Origin: JAAYUD01 sp041907665
GTDB taxonomy: Bacteria; Bacteroidota; Bacteroidia; Bacteroidales; Bacteroidaceae
NCBI GenBank assembly: GCA_041907665.1
Contig: JAYRGW010000012.1
Coordinates: 8,805 to 72,804 of the forward strand
DNA length: 64,000 nucleotides
Reading direction: 5' to 3'
The notes beneath the pieces are model-generated. The model saw only the letters and a program-made list of their open reading frames with translations, was not told the DNA's origin and ran no database searches. A program made the position numbers and the translations under genes. Positions 44,198 through 53,809 of this stretch are shown piece by piece; positions within the stretch are counted from its first letter, which is position 1, and each line of letters begins with the position of its first letter.

Positions 44198-45304
44198 ATG
44201 AAAAGATTTATACCTTATTTGCTTTTTGCATTGCTACTTGCAATGTTTTCAATCAATTCTAAAGCCGCAGTTCCCGTATATGTGTGGCAATCTTGGGATA
44301 AAAATACAACTGCCGAATCATTGCGCAGTGATTTTGCAAAGTGGAAACAACATGGCGTAGTTGGTATCTGCTTTAACGCCGGATTTGATATCGAAAAAAT
44401 AAAAGTTGCTTCTCATGAGGCAAAAAATGCAGGTTTAGTTTATCACGCGTGGATTCCTTGCATGGTACAAACCGAATGTGACTCTACATGGTATACTGTC
44501 AATCGTTTAGGACAGTCTGCTTATTCAACCCAAGCATACGTACCTCACTATAAATTTCTGGATCCTCACAACCCACAAGTTCAGGCTTATCTCATTAGCA
44601 AATACAAAGAGGTAGCAGCAATTCCGGATGTGGACTATGTTCAATTGGATTATATTCGCTATGCTGACGTTATTCTGGCAAAAGGGCTCTGGAAGAAGTA
44701 TGGATTAGTGATGAAACATGAGTATCCAATAGCGGACTATTGCTATTGCAAAGATTGTGTAGCAGCTTTCAAAAATCTTACAGGCATTGATATTACTAAA
44801 GTAAAAGACCCTTCAAAATGTAAGGCGTGGGCACAATTCCGCTGCGATGCAGTAACGTCGTTCGTCAACAAACTTGCTGAAGCGATTCATGCAGAAGGAA
44901 AAAAAGTAAGTGCCGATGTATTTCCAGGCCCTTATTCGCATGCTGTAAAAATGGTTCGTCAAGAATGGAACAAATGGAAAATTGATGCCTTCTTCCCCAT
45001 GAACTATAACGACTTCTATTTACAAAAAGCTTCGTGGGTAGGCAAAGTTACTCGCGAAGGCGTCAAATCTGTTAACGGTGCAATTCCTGTATATAGCGGT
45101 TTGTTTATCTGCAATGACTGGCAGCACAAAGCAAGCGTAGTAGATCCAGAGAACTCAGGATTACTACCTTCCGAAATCGGAGAAGCAGTCACAGGTTCAA
45201 TGAAAGCAGGAGGTGCAGGTATTTGTCTATTCACAGCAAATAGTATGACACCCGAACATTGGAAAGCTCTAGATGAAGCGATTCAAAAATGGAATAATCG
45301 GTAA
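44198..45304 (+). CDS. Secreted glycoside-hydrolase-like protein (GHL10-type TIM barrel)
   Basis: 368 residues with signal peptide (FIPYLLFALLLAMFSINSKA). VPVYVWQSWDKNTTAESLRS opens the barrel, and DVDYVQLDYIRYADVILA holds the strand with the Asp and Tyr-Arg-Tyr typical of GHL10-like (family-10 hydrolase-like) proteins. DAFFPMNYNDFYLQ and GGAGICLFTANSM are late strands. It probably acts on a polysaccharide or peptidoglycan-derived glycan outside the cytoplasm; activity is not established. Not clustered with SusC/SusD genes, so it is not an obvious utilisation locus. Confidence 0.8.
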   Translation: MKRFIPYLLFALLLAMFSINSKAAVPVYVWQSWDKNTTAESLRSDFAKWKQHGVVGICFNAGFDIEKIKVASHEAKNAGLVYHAWIPCMVQTECDSTWYTVNRLGQSAYSTQAYVPHYKFLDPHNPQVQAYLISKYKEVAAIPDVDYVQLDYIRYADVILAKGLWKKYGLVMKHEYPIADYCYCKDCVAAFKNLTGIDITKVKDPSKCKAWAQFRCDAVTSFVNKLAEAIHAEGKKVSADVFPGPYSHAVKMVRQEWNKWKIDAFFPMNYNDFYLQKASWVGKVTREGVKSVNGAIPVYSGLFICNDWQHKASVVDPENSGLLPSEIGEAVTGSMKAGGAGICLFTANSMTPEHWKALDEAIQKWNNR

Positions 45305-45650
45305 TCGATAATCCTTCGAAAAGAGACGTCATAAATGGACATACAACAATGGGGAGATGGATAAATGAATTCAATTCGTATCTATCTCCCTATTGCTATA
45401 ATAACCTTACAATAGTACACATATCATTCCTATTGGATAATATCATACAATCACATATTCTATTTCATCCCGTTTTATTTGGTAATAGGCTTTCATAGTA
45501 CAAATATATTTGTTATAAGATTGTATTAATATTTATATTGCGTGAAGACAGAATCGAAATTGAGACCCTTATTTTGTTATTACTTTATTTTTTATTATCT
45601 TGCGCTCTATAAACAGGATAATTTTGGTTTTTCACTAGTATAATACAAAA
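45305..45650. other. Intergenic region before pyk
   Basis: Contains a hairpin (GGGAGATGGATA / TATCTATCTCCC, about 45353-45391), a likely end of the upstream transcript, and the pyk -7 box. Otherwise AT-rich with nothing I can support. Confidence 0.5.
45619..45626 (+). promoter_or_regulatory. -7 box of pyk
   Basis: TAATTTTG, 24 nt before ATG 45651. A TTG 16 nt upstream is closer than the usual 19-21 nt. Confidence 0.45.
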
Positions 45651-47114
45651 ATGAAACAGACAAAAATAGTAGCATCCATCAGCGATCGCCGATGTGACGT
45701 GGGCTTCATCCGCCAACTTTTTGATGCGGGTATGAACGTCGTAAGAATGAATACGGCTCATGCTGGACCAGAGGGTATTAAAACTATTATAAAAAATACA
45801 CGTGCAGTATCTCGCCATATAGCCCTATTGATTGATACTAAAGGACCGGAAATTCGCTCTTCTGGTTGCGAAAATCCTATTCTATATAAGAAAGGAGAAC
45901 GTGTAAAGATTCGCTATTCCGAGGATGATACGACACACGATGTGATAAATGTATCTTATCCCGGTTTTGCAGAAGATGTTTCTATCGGATCGGATATTCT
46001 TTTCGACGATGGGGCATTGGATATGAAAGTAATAGCCAAAGAATCTGATGGTCTTATCGTAGATGTTCAAAACGATGGAGAATTGGGATCTCACAAAAGC
46101 GTAAATGTCCCTGGAGCTCATATCAATCTACCTGCATTAACAGAGAAAGACAAGCTTAATATACTTTTGGCTATAGATCAAGATATTGATTTTATTGCAC
46201 ATTCCTTTGTGCGTAGCAAGGAAGATGTACTTGCCGTTCAGAAAATATTAGACGAACATCATAGCCCTATAAAGATTATCTCTAAAATTGAGAATCAGGA
46301 AGGTGTTGACAATATAGACGAGATTATTGAGGCATCTTATGGCATTATGATTGCTCGAGGAGATCTAGGCATCGAAGTTCCTATCGAATGCATACCGGGA
46401 ATTCAGCGAATGATTATTCGCAAATGTATTGTTGCCAAAAAGCCGGTCATCGTAGCAACACAAATGCTCCATACCATGATCAACAACCCACGCCCTACTC
46501 GGGCCGAAGTAACAGACATTGCCAATGCCATTTATTATCGCACGGATGCATTAATGCTAAGTGGCGAAACAGCTTCTGGAAAATACCCCGTTGAAGCAGT
46601 TGCAACGATGGCTAGGATAGCCGAACAAGCAGAAAAAGACAAACATCCGGAAAATGATATAGAAGTCCCTCTAAGTGCAGATTGTGGAGTGACTGAATTT
46701 TTAGCTAAAAACGCTATTGATGCCACAGAAAAGCTGAACGTAAAAGGTATCATTACCGATAGCAATACAGGAAGAACTGCAAGAAATCTGGCTGCATTCC
46801 GTGGACCGAATCCGGTACTAGCCATCTGTTATAACGAGAGATTGCAACGACTTTTAGCACTGAGCTATGGTGTTATTCCAGTATATCAGCACGAACGTAT
46901 CAGTGTACAAGATTGTTTTGTGGCTGCTTTACGTATGTTGCGTCAAAAAGGATATATTTGCCTCAAAGACAAGATCGCTTACTTAAGTGGCAGTATGGGC
47001 GAAGGTGGTGGAACCACCTATTTGGAGATAAACAATGTAAAAGATGTTTTCGATAAATCGTATATGTTCCATTTACCTAATTTTAGTGGAGAAGGATCAA
47101 GCATAGGGAGGTAG
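45651..47114 (+). CDS. pyk: Pyruvate kinase
   Basis: 487 residues, standard. It converts phosphoenolpyruvate and ADP to pyruvate and ATP. N-terminal TKIVASISDRRCDVGFIRQL (a slight variation of the usual xTKIVxTIGP), the barrel Lys in KIISKIENQEGVDN, and GIMIARGDLGIEVP with the Mg-binding Asp. The C-terminal regulatory domain is about residues 350-475. It is convergent with ppdK, which catalyses the reversible PEP-pyruvate step, so both arms of that control point sit side by side. Confidence 0.96.
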   Translation: MKQTKIVASISDRRCDVGFIRQLFDAGMNVVRMNTAHAGPEGIKTIIKNTRAVSRHIALLIDTKGPEIRSSGCENPILYKKGERVKIRYSEDDTTHDVINVSYPGFAEDVSIGSDILFDDGALDMKVIAKESDGLIVDVQNDGELGSHKSVNVPGAHINLPALTEKDKLNILLAIDQDIDFIAHSFVRSKEDVLAVQKILDEHHSPIKIISKIENQEGVDNIDEIIEASYGIMIARGDLGIEVPIECIPGIQRMIIRKCIVAKKPVIVATQMLHTMINNPRPTRAEVTDIANAIYYRTDALMLSGETASGKYPVEAVATMARIAEQAEKDKHPENDIEVPLSADCGVTEFLAKNAIDATEKLNVKGIITDSNTGRTARNLAAFRGPNPVLAICYNERLQRLLALSYGVIPVYQHERISVQDCFVAALRMLRQKGYICLKDKIAYLSGSMGEGGGTTYLEINNVKDVFDKSYMFHLPNFSGEGSSIGR

Positions 47115-47116
47115 TA

Positions 47117-47158
47117 ACATGTACTGAATAAGTTGACACAAACTTATTCAGTACATGT
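47117..47158. repeat. Perfect 18-bp-arm hairpin after the pyk stop
   Basis: ACATGTACTGAATAAGTT (47117-47134) and its exact reverse complement (47141-47158) with a 6-nt loop, starting two bases after the pyk stop codon. No U tract follows, so it would be an unusual terminator; it may block 3' exonucleases or be a mobile repeat end. Confidence 0.75.
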
Positions 47159-47205
47159 CAAGGTAAAGACAATACCAATTTATTGAAATAATCGTGGAGA
47201 CGCTT

Positions 47206-47589
47206 ACTTTCGGCCCCATTTTTACAGATGAACATTGGGAGCGATACTAATACTATTTTAACCATAGAAAAATGACGCCTTTCAATGCGCGGAATTGAAG
47301 CTACACTTTCGAAAAATCATAAGGACGAACACAAAAGTTCATAAGGACGAAAATAAAAGTTTGTAACTAGAAACTTTTATTTTCGTCCTTATGAACTTCT
47401 CGCTGTATATCAACGATTTAAATACAAAACGCTTATATCTTGTTCCGATTCGAGTGACATGCTAACGATGAAACAATAACAAAAATAGTACTCTACAAGG
47501 CCCTGTAGCTTAGGTTCGGATAAGAAAGTATCAGAATATTAGGGAATATTCACTTTGAAATAAGTCCTAAAAATGGATTGTACGCAAAA
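47206..47589 (-). repeat. Dispersed ~380-bp intergenic repeat, copy B
   Basis: Reverse complement aligns with copy A at 27571-27953. Here the central hairpin is perfect: arms of 28 bp at 47335-47362 and 47371-47398 with an 8-nt loop, outer ends AAGTTCATAAGGACG. A further CATAAGGACGAA lies just outside (47328-47339). The intact hairpin suggests selection or recent arrival of this copy. Confidence 0.85.
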
Positions 47590-47621
47590 ACATTAAACAT
47601 ACGGTTGTATTGAGAAGAGAC

Positions 47622-47662
47622 GAAAAGAAAGGATGTGCCAGTATTGACACATCCTTTCGTCA
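47622..47662 (-). terminator. Terminator of ppdK
   Basis: On the minus strand AAAGGATGTG pairs with CACATCCTTT, followed by CTTTTCG. It is about 35 nt after the ppdK stop. Confidence 0.8.
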
Positions 47663-47694
47663 TCACACTAATTACTAAACGATAATATTTATTC

Positions 47695-50418
47695 TTAGGC
47701 TTGTTCAATAGCTGCTTGTGCAGCTGCCAATCTTGCAATAGGAACACGGAACGGACTGCAACTTACGTAGTCAAGACCTACTTTGTTACAGAATTTCACT
47801 GACGAAGGTTCACCACCATGTTCGCCACATATTCCACAACGCAGATTCGGACGTTGAGCGCGTCCTTTCTCTGTTGCCATCTGTACCAGCTGTCCTACGC
47901 CATTCTGATCGAGTACCTGGAATGGATCTACATCCAATATCTTCTTTTCCAAATAGACCGGTAAGAAAGATGCAATATCGTCACGCGAATAGCCGAAAGT
48001 CATCTGCGTCAAATCGTTTGTTCCAAATGAGAAGAACTCTGCTTTGGAAGCAATTCTATCTGCAGTAAGAGCTGCACGTGGAACTTCGATCATCGTACCT
48101 ACTTTATATTCTATGCGATCGCCCATTTCTTTGAAGACCAGCTCAGCCTCAGCACGAATAACCTCTTCTTGAGCGGCAAATTCATAAACGATGCCTGTAA
48201 GCGGAACCATAATCTCGGGAATAGCCTCAATACCTTCTTTCTTCAACTCGAGAGCTGCCGAAAGAATAGCGCGAGTCTGCATTTGAGTGATTTCGGGATA
48301 AGTATTTCCTAAACGGCAGCCACGATGTCCCAACATGGGGTTGTGTTCGCAAAGAGACTCAACACGCTGTTGAATATACTCGAGACTTACGTTCATCGTT
48401 TTAGCCATTTCTTCTTGGCCTTTTAAATCATGAGGAACAAACTCATGCAATGGAGGATCGAGCAGACGAACAGTAACAGGATAGCCTGCCATCACTTTGA
48501 AAATACCTTTGAAGTCTTCTTTCTGATAAGGAAGAATCTTGCTTAAAGCGATGCGGCGTCCTTCTGCATTTTCAGCTAGAATCATTTCACGCATGGCTTT
48601 TATTTTCTCACCTTCGAAGAACATGTGTTCCGTGCGGCAAAGTCCAATACCCACTGCACCAAATTGACGAGCTACAGCTGCATCATGTGGAGTATCTGCA
48701 TTGGCGCCTACTTTCAATCGAGCATACTTATCGGCCAGAGTCATCAACTCCGCAAAATCACCCGATATATCGGTAGGTCTGGTATCTACCTTTCCGTCGT
48801 ACACTTCGCCGGTACTACCATTCAACGAGATATAATCACCTTCCTTAAATATTTTGCCATCAATCTCTAGAGTGCGAGCTTTATAATCGATATTCAAAGC
48901 GCCGGCACCAGAAACACAACATTTGCCCATACCACGAGCAACAACAGCCGCATGAGAAGTCATACCTCCGCGAGCCGTCAAAATACCTTCTGCAGCCGAC
49001 ATACCGGCCAAATCTTCTGGAGAAGTCTCAATACGCACCATTATGACATTTTTCTTTTCTTCGTGCCAACGGGCGGCATCATCTGCAAAGAACACTATCT
49101 GTCCCGTCGCAGCACCTGGAGATGCCGGAAGTCCACGAGTAAGTACCTTGGCAAGACGTAGAGCATCCTTGTCAAAAATTGGATGAAGCAATTCATTCAA
49201 TTTGTTCGGGTCACAACGTTCAAGAGCTGTTTTCTCGTCTATCATACCTTGATGCAACAAGTCTACAGCAATTTTTACCATAGCAGCTCCCGTACGTTTA
49301 CCGTTACGAGTCTGCAAGAACCAAAGTTTACCCTCTTGTACGGTGAACTCCATATCCTGCATATCTCTATAGTGCAATTCTAGTTTTTCTTGAATTTCAT
49401 TCAATTCTTTAAAGATTTCTGGCATTGCCTCTTCCATAGAAGGATATTTGGAAGCTCTTTCTTGTTCGCTGACTCCAGCAAGTTTAGCCCATCTTTTAGA
49501 ACCTTCGATAGAAATTTGCTGCGGTGTACGAATACCGGCAACAACGTCCTCACCCTGAGCGTTTATAAGATATTCGCCGTTAAAGATATCTTCACCAGTA
49601 GCAGCATCACGAGAGAAACAAACACCGGTAGCCGATGTATTGCCCATGTTGCCGAATACCATTGCCATGACACTCACAGCGGTACCCCAATCGTCGGGTA
49701 TACCCTCCATTTTGCGATAAAGGATAGCACGCTCGTTCATCCAAGAATTGAATACGGCACAAACAGCGCCCCACAACTGATCATAAACATCTGTCGGGAA
49801 ACCCTTTCCTGTTTGTTTAAGCACAGCAGCTTTGAATTTAGTTACGAGTTGTTTGAGCTCATCGACGTTCAATTCGTTATCAAGCTTAATGCCGCGTTGT
49901 TTTTTTACTTCTTCAATAATTGCTTCAAACGGATCCATATCCTCTTTGCTCGTAGGCTTCATGCCTAATACGACATCACCGTACATTTGAACGAAACGCC
50001 GATAAGAATCCCAGGCAAAACAAGGATTACCTGTTTTCTTGGCGAGTCCTTCCACGACTTCATCATTTAAACCAAGGTTAAGAATAGTATCCATCATTCC
50101 CGGCATAGAAGCACGAGAACCCGAACGTACAGAAACTAAAAGCGGATTGGCAGGATCTCCGAACTTTGAATGCATCAACGTTTCAACTTCCGCCATAGAT
50201 TTTATTACGTCGTCTTTCAAAAGAGAGACGATAGTTTCTTCTCCTTTTTCATAGTACTCAGTACATACTTCTGTTGTGATTGTGAATCCAGGAGGTACCG
50301 GTACACCGATCAGATTCATTTCCGCAAGGTTTGCACCTTTGCCACCCAGCAGATTGCGCATATCAGCTTTGCCCTCTGCTTTACCGTTACCAAACGTGTA
50401 AATTCTCTTTTTGTTCAT
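47695..50418 (-). CDS. ppdK: Pyruvate, phosphate dikinase
   Basis: 907 residues, full length. It interconverts pyruvate + ATP + Pi and PEP + AMP + PPi. The N-terminal ATP-grasp domain starts YTFGNGKAEGKADMRNLLGG. The phosphohistidine is in the swivelling domain at GGMTSHAAVVARGMGKCCVS, and the C-terminal PEP domain has catalytic Cys in LRCGICGEHGGEP. With pyk opposite, it allows either direction of PEP-pyruvate exchange. It has its own promoter and terminator. Confidence 0.98.
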   Translation of the reverse strand: MNKKRIYTFGNGKAEGKADMRNLLGGKGANLAEMNLIGVPVPPGFTITTEVCTEYYEKGEETIVSLLKDDVIKSMAEVETLMHSKFGDPANPLLVSVRSGSRASMPGMMDTILNLGLNDEVVEGLAKKTGNPCFAWDSYRRFVQMYGDVVLGMKPTSKEDMDPFEAIIEEVKKQRGIKLDNELNVDELKQLVTKFKAAVLKQTGKGFPTDVYDQLWGAVCAVFNSWMNERAILYRKMEGIPDDWGTAVSVMAMVFGNMGNTSATGVCFSRDAATGEDIFNGEYLINAQGEDVVAGIRTPQQISIEGSKRWAKLAGVSEQERASKYPSMEEAMPEIFKELNEIQEKLELHYRDMQDMEFTVQEGKLWFLQTRNGKRTGAAMVKIAVDLLHQGMIDEKTALERCDPNKLNELLHPIFDKDALRLAKVLTRGLPASPGAATGQIVFFADDAARWHEEKKNVIMVRIETSPEDLAGMSAAEGILTARGGMTSHAAVVARGMGKCCVSGAGALNIDYKARTLEIDGKIFKEGDYISLNGSTGEVYDGKVDTRPTDISGDFAELMTLADKYARLKVGANADTPHDAAVARQFGAVGIGLCRTEHMFFEGEKIKAMREMILAENAEGRRIALSKILPYQKEDFKGIFKVMAGYPVTVRLLDPPLHEFVPHDLKGQEEMAKTMNVSLEYIQQRVESLCEHNPMLGHRGCRLGNTYPEITQMQTRAILSAALELKKEGIEAIPEIMVPLTGIVYEFAAQEEVIRAEAELVFKEMGDRIEYKVGTMIEVPRAALTADRIASKAEFFSFGTNDLTQMTFGYSRDDIASFLPVYLEKKILDVDPFQVLDQNGVGQLVQMATEKGRAQRPNLRCGICGEHGGEPSSVKFCNKVGLDYVSCSPFRVPIARLAAAQAAIEQA

Positions 50419-50462
50419 AAATGTTAGGTTACTTAATAAGGTTGTTTGTAATTTCCATGTTG

Positions 50463-50492
50463 CAAATCTAAGTAATTTCTATAAATTCCAAA
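50463..50492 (-). promoter_or_regulatory. Promoter of ppdK
   Basis: On the minus strand TTTG (50492-50489), 18 nt, TAGATTTG (50470-50463). Spacing is slightly short. The leader is about 40 nt. Confidence 0.65.
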
Positions 50493-50585
50493 CGAAATAG
50501 TAAAGTTTTTTTTGACTTTTATAGTTAAAAATCGCGTCGAGAATTATTTTATAGCCCATATATCATATTATTCCGTTTTTTTATC

Positions 50586-50593
50586 TATTTTTG
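50586..50593 (+). promoter_or_regulatory. -7 box of the rlmD-queF pair
   Basis: TATTTTTG, exact consensus, 27 nt before the GTG start. No clear -33 TTG. Confidence 0.45.
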
Positions 50594-50620
50594 TAGCATA
50601 ATTATTAAAATGGCGTAGAA

Positions 50621-52048
50621 GTGGTTAGAAAGAAAAAGGAACTTCCTTTATTGGAAGGTATTGAAATAACCGGTGTAGCTGCCGAGGGAAAAGCATTAGC
50701 AAGAGTAAACGATTTGGTCGTATTTGTTCCTTTCGTAGTACCGGGAGATATTGTCGATTTACAATTGACTCGCAAAAAAAATAAGTATGCAGAAGCAAAA
50801 GCTGTAAAGTTCATTAAGTATTCCGAGAAAAGGGCCGTTCCTTTTTGTTCCCACTTCGGCATCTGTGGTGGTTGCAAATGGCAAAACCTACCATACGAAG
50901 AACAGTTGAAATATAAACAACAGCAAGTATTAGATAATTTAGAACGCATCGGCAAAGTAGAATTACCCGAAATTTCACCGATACTTGGATCGGAGCACAT
51001 ACAGTTTTATCGTAACAAACTCGAATTCACTTTCTCTAATAAACGCTGGCTCACCACCGACGAGCTGGAAAGTGATGAGATATTTGAACAACGCAACGCA
51101 CTGGGATTCCACATACCAGGTTCGTTCGACAAGGTTCTTGATATAGACAAATGCTGGCTTCAAGACGATATATCCAATAGACTTCGTAATGCAATTCGTC
51201 AATATGCATTAGACAATCAGCTCTCCTTTTTCGATTTACGCGAACAAAACGGACTGCTCCGCAACGTTATCATACGTACAGCTTCTACAGGCGAACTAAT
51301 GGTAATTATAATTGCCCAAGTAGTAACTCCAGAACAGAAAGAGACATTGAATCAAGTACTTCAATATATAAGCGATAGCTTTCCCGAAATCACTTCACTA
51401 ATTTATGTAATAAATAATAAGTGCAATGATTCTATTGCCGATTTAACACCTGTAGTATTTAACGGGAAAGACCATATTATTGAAGAGATGGAAGGTCTGC
51501 GTTTTAAAGTGGGACCAAAATCATTCTATCAAACCAATTCGGAACAGGCATACAATTTATATAAGGTAGTGCGTAACTTCGCACAACTCACCGGTAGCGA
51601 ACTGGTTTATGATTTATACACCGGAACGGGAACGATAGCCAATTTCGTATCGCATCAATCAAAGAAAGTAATTGGTATAGAATATATAGAAGAGGCGATT
51701 GAAGATGCAAAAATCAATGCAGAATTGAATAATCTGGATAACACTCTCTTCTTTGCCGGAGATATGAAAGATATCCTGACACAAGATTTCATCAATCAGT
51801 ATGGCCGTCCGGATGTTATCATTACCGATCCTCCACGTGCCGGAATGCACCCTGATGTAATCAACACCATTATGTTTGCCGCTCCTGATAGAATTGTATA
51901 TGTAAGTTGCAATCCAACTACCCAGGCACGCGATTTACAATTGCTCGACAGTAAATACAAAGTAATGGCCGTACAACCTGTAGATATGTTCCCACATACA
52001 CAACATGTCGAGAATGTAGTATTACTCAAACTTAGAGAACAACAATAA
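50621..52048 (+). CDS. rlmD: 23S rRNA (uracil-5)-methyltransferase, RlmD/TrmA family
   Basis: 475 residues with a GTG start; the ATG at 50610 meets a stop after one more codon, and the sequence after GTG (VRKKKELPLLEGIEITGVAA) is where homologues begin. TRAM domain at residues ~10-70. The iron-sulfur site is FCSHFGICGGCKWQ. The SAM motif is YDLYTGTGTIANFV and the nucleophilic Cys is in IVYVSCNPTTQARDL. It makes m5U in 23S rRNA; which uridine is not certain. It precedes queF by 12 nt. Confidence 0.92.
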   Translation: MVRKKKELPLLEGIEITGVAAEGKALARVNDLVVFVPFVVPGDIVDLQLTRKKNKYAEAKAVKFIKYSEKRAVPFCSHFGICGGCKWQNLPYEEQLKYKQQQVLDNLERIGKVELPEISPILGSEHIQFYRNKLEFTFSNKRWLTTDELESDEIFEQRNALGFHIPGSFDKVLDIDKCWLQDDISNRLRNAIRQYALDNQLSFFDLREQNGLLRNVIIRTASTGELMVIIIAQVVTPEQKETLNQVLQYISDSFPEITSLIYVINNKCNDSIADLTPVVFNGKDHIIEEMEGLRFKVGPKSFYQTNSEQAYNLYKVVRNFAQLTGSELVYDLYTGTGTIANFVSHQSKKVIGIEYIEEAIEDAKINAELNNLDNTLFFAGDMKDILTQDFINQYGRPDVIITDPPRAGMHPDVINTIMFAAPDRIVYVSCNPTTQARDLQLLDSKYKVMAVQPVDMFPHTQHVENVVLLKLREQQ

Positions 52049-52060
52049 TAAGCAATAAAG

Positions 52061-52507
52061 ATGGATCAATTAAACAGTCTGGGGCATCACACCGAATATG
52101 CCAAAGATTATGCTCCCGAAGTATTGGAAACGTTTGAGAACAAACATCCTGACAATGATTATTGGGTGCGTTTCAACTGCCCTGAGTTTACGAGTCTTTG
52201 CCCTATTACAGGACAACCTGACTTTGCAGAAATACGTATCAGTTATATACCGGGCAGAAAAATGGTAGAAAGTAAAAGTTTGAAATTGTATCTTTTCAGT
52301 TTTCGCAATCATGGAGCTTTCCACGAAGATTGTGTCAATATTATTATGAAAGATCTAATCAAATTAATGGAACCTAAATATATAGAGGTAACAGGTTTCT
52401 TTTTGCCGAGAGGTGGCATATCAATATATCCCTATGCCAACTACGGGCAACCAAATACTAAATTTGAAAAGATAGCAGAGCAACGGCTAGCCAATTACGA
52501 ACGGTAG
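52061..52507 (+). CDS. queF: 7-cyano-7-deazaguanine reductase (queuosine synthesis)
   Basis: 148 residues, the short unimodular form. The nucleophilic Cys is in SLCPITGQPDFAEI; the QueF motif is VESKSLKLYLFS; the NADPH/substrate Glu-His pair is in FRNHGAFHEDCVN. It reduces preQ0 to preQ1. It pairs with rlmD in one transcript, both RNA-modification genes. Confidence 0.96.
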   Translation: MDQLNSLGHHTEYAKDYAPEVLETFENKHPDNDYWVRFNCPEFTSLCPITGQPDFAEIRISYIPGRKMVESKSLKLYLFSFRNHGAFHEDCVNIIMKDLIKLMEPKYIEVTGFFLPRGGISIYPYANYGQPNTKFEKIAEQRLANYER

Positions 52508-52593
52508 TAAGATAACAAAAAAAACAGATTTCAATAAGGTACAAAAGGGCTACAGATTAGGCTACTCATGACGCGGCAAATTTTAGCAAGTTA

Positions 52594-53760
52594 CTACTGC
52601 AGGTTTCCAAAGTTGTAAGTACCTTTTCTAAGGACCTTACCATCTTTGTCCATTTCGATAAATGGTCCATGACGTTTGCCTTGTTTGAAAAAGCCCTCAA
52701 AGCGTACTCCATTCTTATTGGTTTCGATACCTGCACCATCTTGAAGACCATCTACAAAATGTCCTTTGTAATGGGTTCCATCAACTGAAACCAGCTCACC
52801 TTGCCCGTTAGGTTTATCGTTTTTCCATTCGCCGGTATAAACATCGCCATTGCTCCATTTATAGGTACCATTGCCTTCGCGAACATTATTCTTCCAATTG
52901 CCTTCGTATACGGCGCCATTGGCCCAGGTCAATGTTCCCTGGCCTTCTTGAACACCATCTTTGAAATGCCCCACGTATTTATCGCCGTTAGCATGATAAT
53001 AAGTTCCGACACCTGTACGTTCACCTTGCTGGTAATCACCTTCATATCGATCGCTACCTAAATAAGAGACTCCGTGTCCATGTTGCAAATCATCTACCCA
53101 ATCGCCTATATATTTGTCGCCATTGGTATATTCGAAAGTACCTTTTCCTTCACGAATATCATTCTTCCAGTCACCATCATATTTACAACCGTCATTCCAT
53201 ACAATGACTCCCTTACCATTCTTTTTGTCGTTCATCCATTGCCCTTCGTATTTGGAACCATCGCGCCAAGAATAAGTACCCTTGCCTTGACGTTTATCTT
53301 TGATCCAATCGCCATCATATACATCACCATTGTGATAATACATTGTTCCGCGGCCCTGTTGAAGATCTTGATACCACATACCATCGTAACGATTATTATC
53401 CGAGAAATAGAAGATGCCATGTCCATGACGCACGTTATGAAACCATTGTCCGTCATACTTCTCTCCATCGGCAGTAGTATATACCCCATTGCCTTCGCGC
53501 ATACTGTTTACATAATCGCCTTCGTATGTATCTTTATTTTTAAAAATAGTTTTCCCTTTTCCATAAGGCTTGCCCTTACGTAACTCTCCGTTATAAACAG
53601 AGCCATCTTTGAAAGTATAGCTTCCTATTTCAGTATCAGCAGAAAGGGCATTCTTCACTTTATTGAAGAATCCGCCATTATTTTGTGCCTGAATATCCTT
53701 GGGATAACAAGCAAAAAGGATAACAATTGTCGTATAAAATATCTTCTTCAAAAATTTCAT
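52594..53760 (-). CDS. Secreted MORN-repeat protein
   Basis: 388 residues. After a signal peptide (KKIFYTTIVILFACYPKDIQ) come about fourteen MORN repeats of 23 residues, each with a Y-x-G-x-(W/Y/F)...G-x-G core, such as KYDGQWFHNVRHGHG and VYEGNWKNNVREGNG. The array covers residues ~40-375. Bacterial MORN proteins form extended beta sheets; function unknown. Its -7 box ends five bases before the ATG, indicating a leaderless message. Confidence 0.9.
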   Translation of the reverse strand: MKFLKKIFYTTIVILFACYPKDIQAQNNGGFFNKVKNALSADTEIGSYTFKDGSVYNGELRKGKPYGKGKTIFKNKDTYEGDYVNSMREGNGVYTTADGEKYDGQWFHNVRHGHGIFYFSDNNRYDGMWYQDLQQGRGTMYYHNGDVYDGDWIKDKRQGKGTYSWRDGSKYEGQWMNDKKNGKGVIVWNDGCKYDGDWKNDIREGKGTFEYTNGDKYIGDWVDDLQHGHGVSYLGSDRYEGDYQQGERTGVGTYYHANGDKYVGHFKDGVQEGQGTLTWANGAVYEGNWKNNVREGNGTYKWSNGDVYTGEWKNDKPNGQGELVSVDGTHYKGHFVDGLQDGAGIETNKNGVRFEGFFKQGKRHGPFIEMDKDGKVLRKGTYNFGNLQ

Positions 53761-53764
53761 ACGG

Positions 53765-53772
53765 CAAATATA
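53765..53772 (-). promoter_or_regulatory. -7 box of the MORN gene
   Basis: TATATTTG on the minus strand with only CCGT between it and the ATG, so transcription should begin at or next to the start codon. Confidence 0.6.
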
Positions 53773-53809
53773 CCATTTTTAATGAAAAATGAAAATGAAT
53801 CGTCGTTTT

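Larger units (their letters stand above)
47115..47694. other. Intergenic region with hairpin and dispersed repeat copy B
   Basis: 580 bp between convergent pyk and ppdK. Holds an 18-bp-arm hairpin right after pyk, repeat copy B (47206-47589) and the ppdK terminator. No gene. Confidence 0.7.

Noticed and set aside
49390..49968. 192-codon open frame on the plus strand
   Set aside because: Antisense to ppdK, no protein features.
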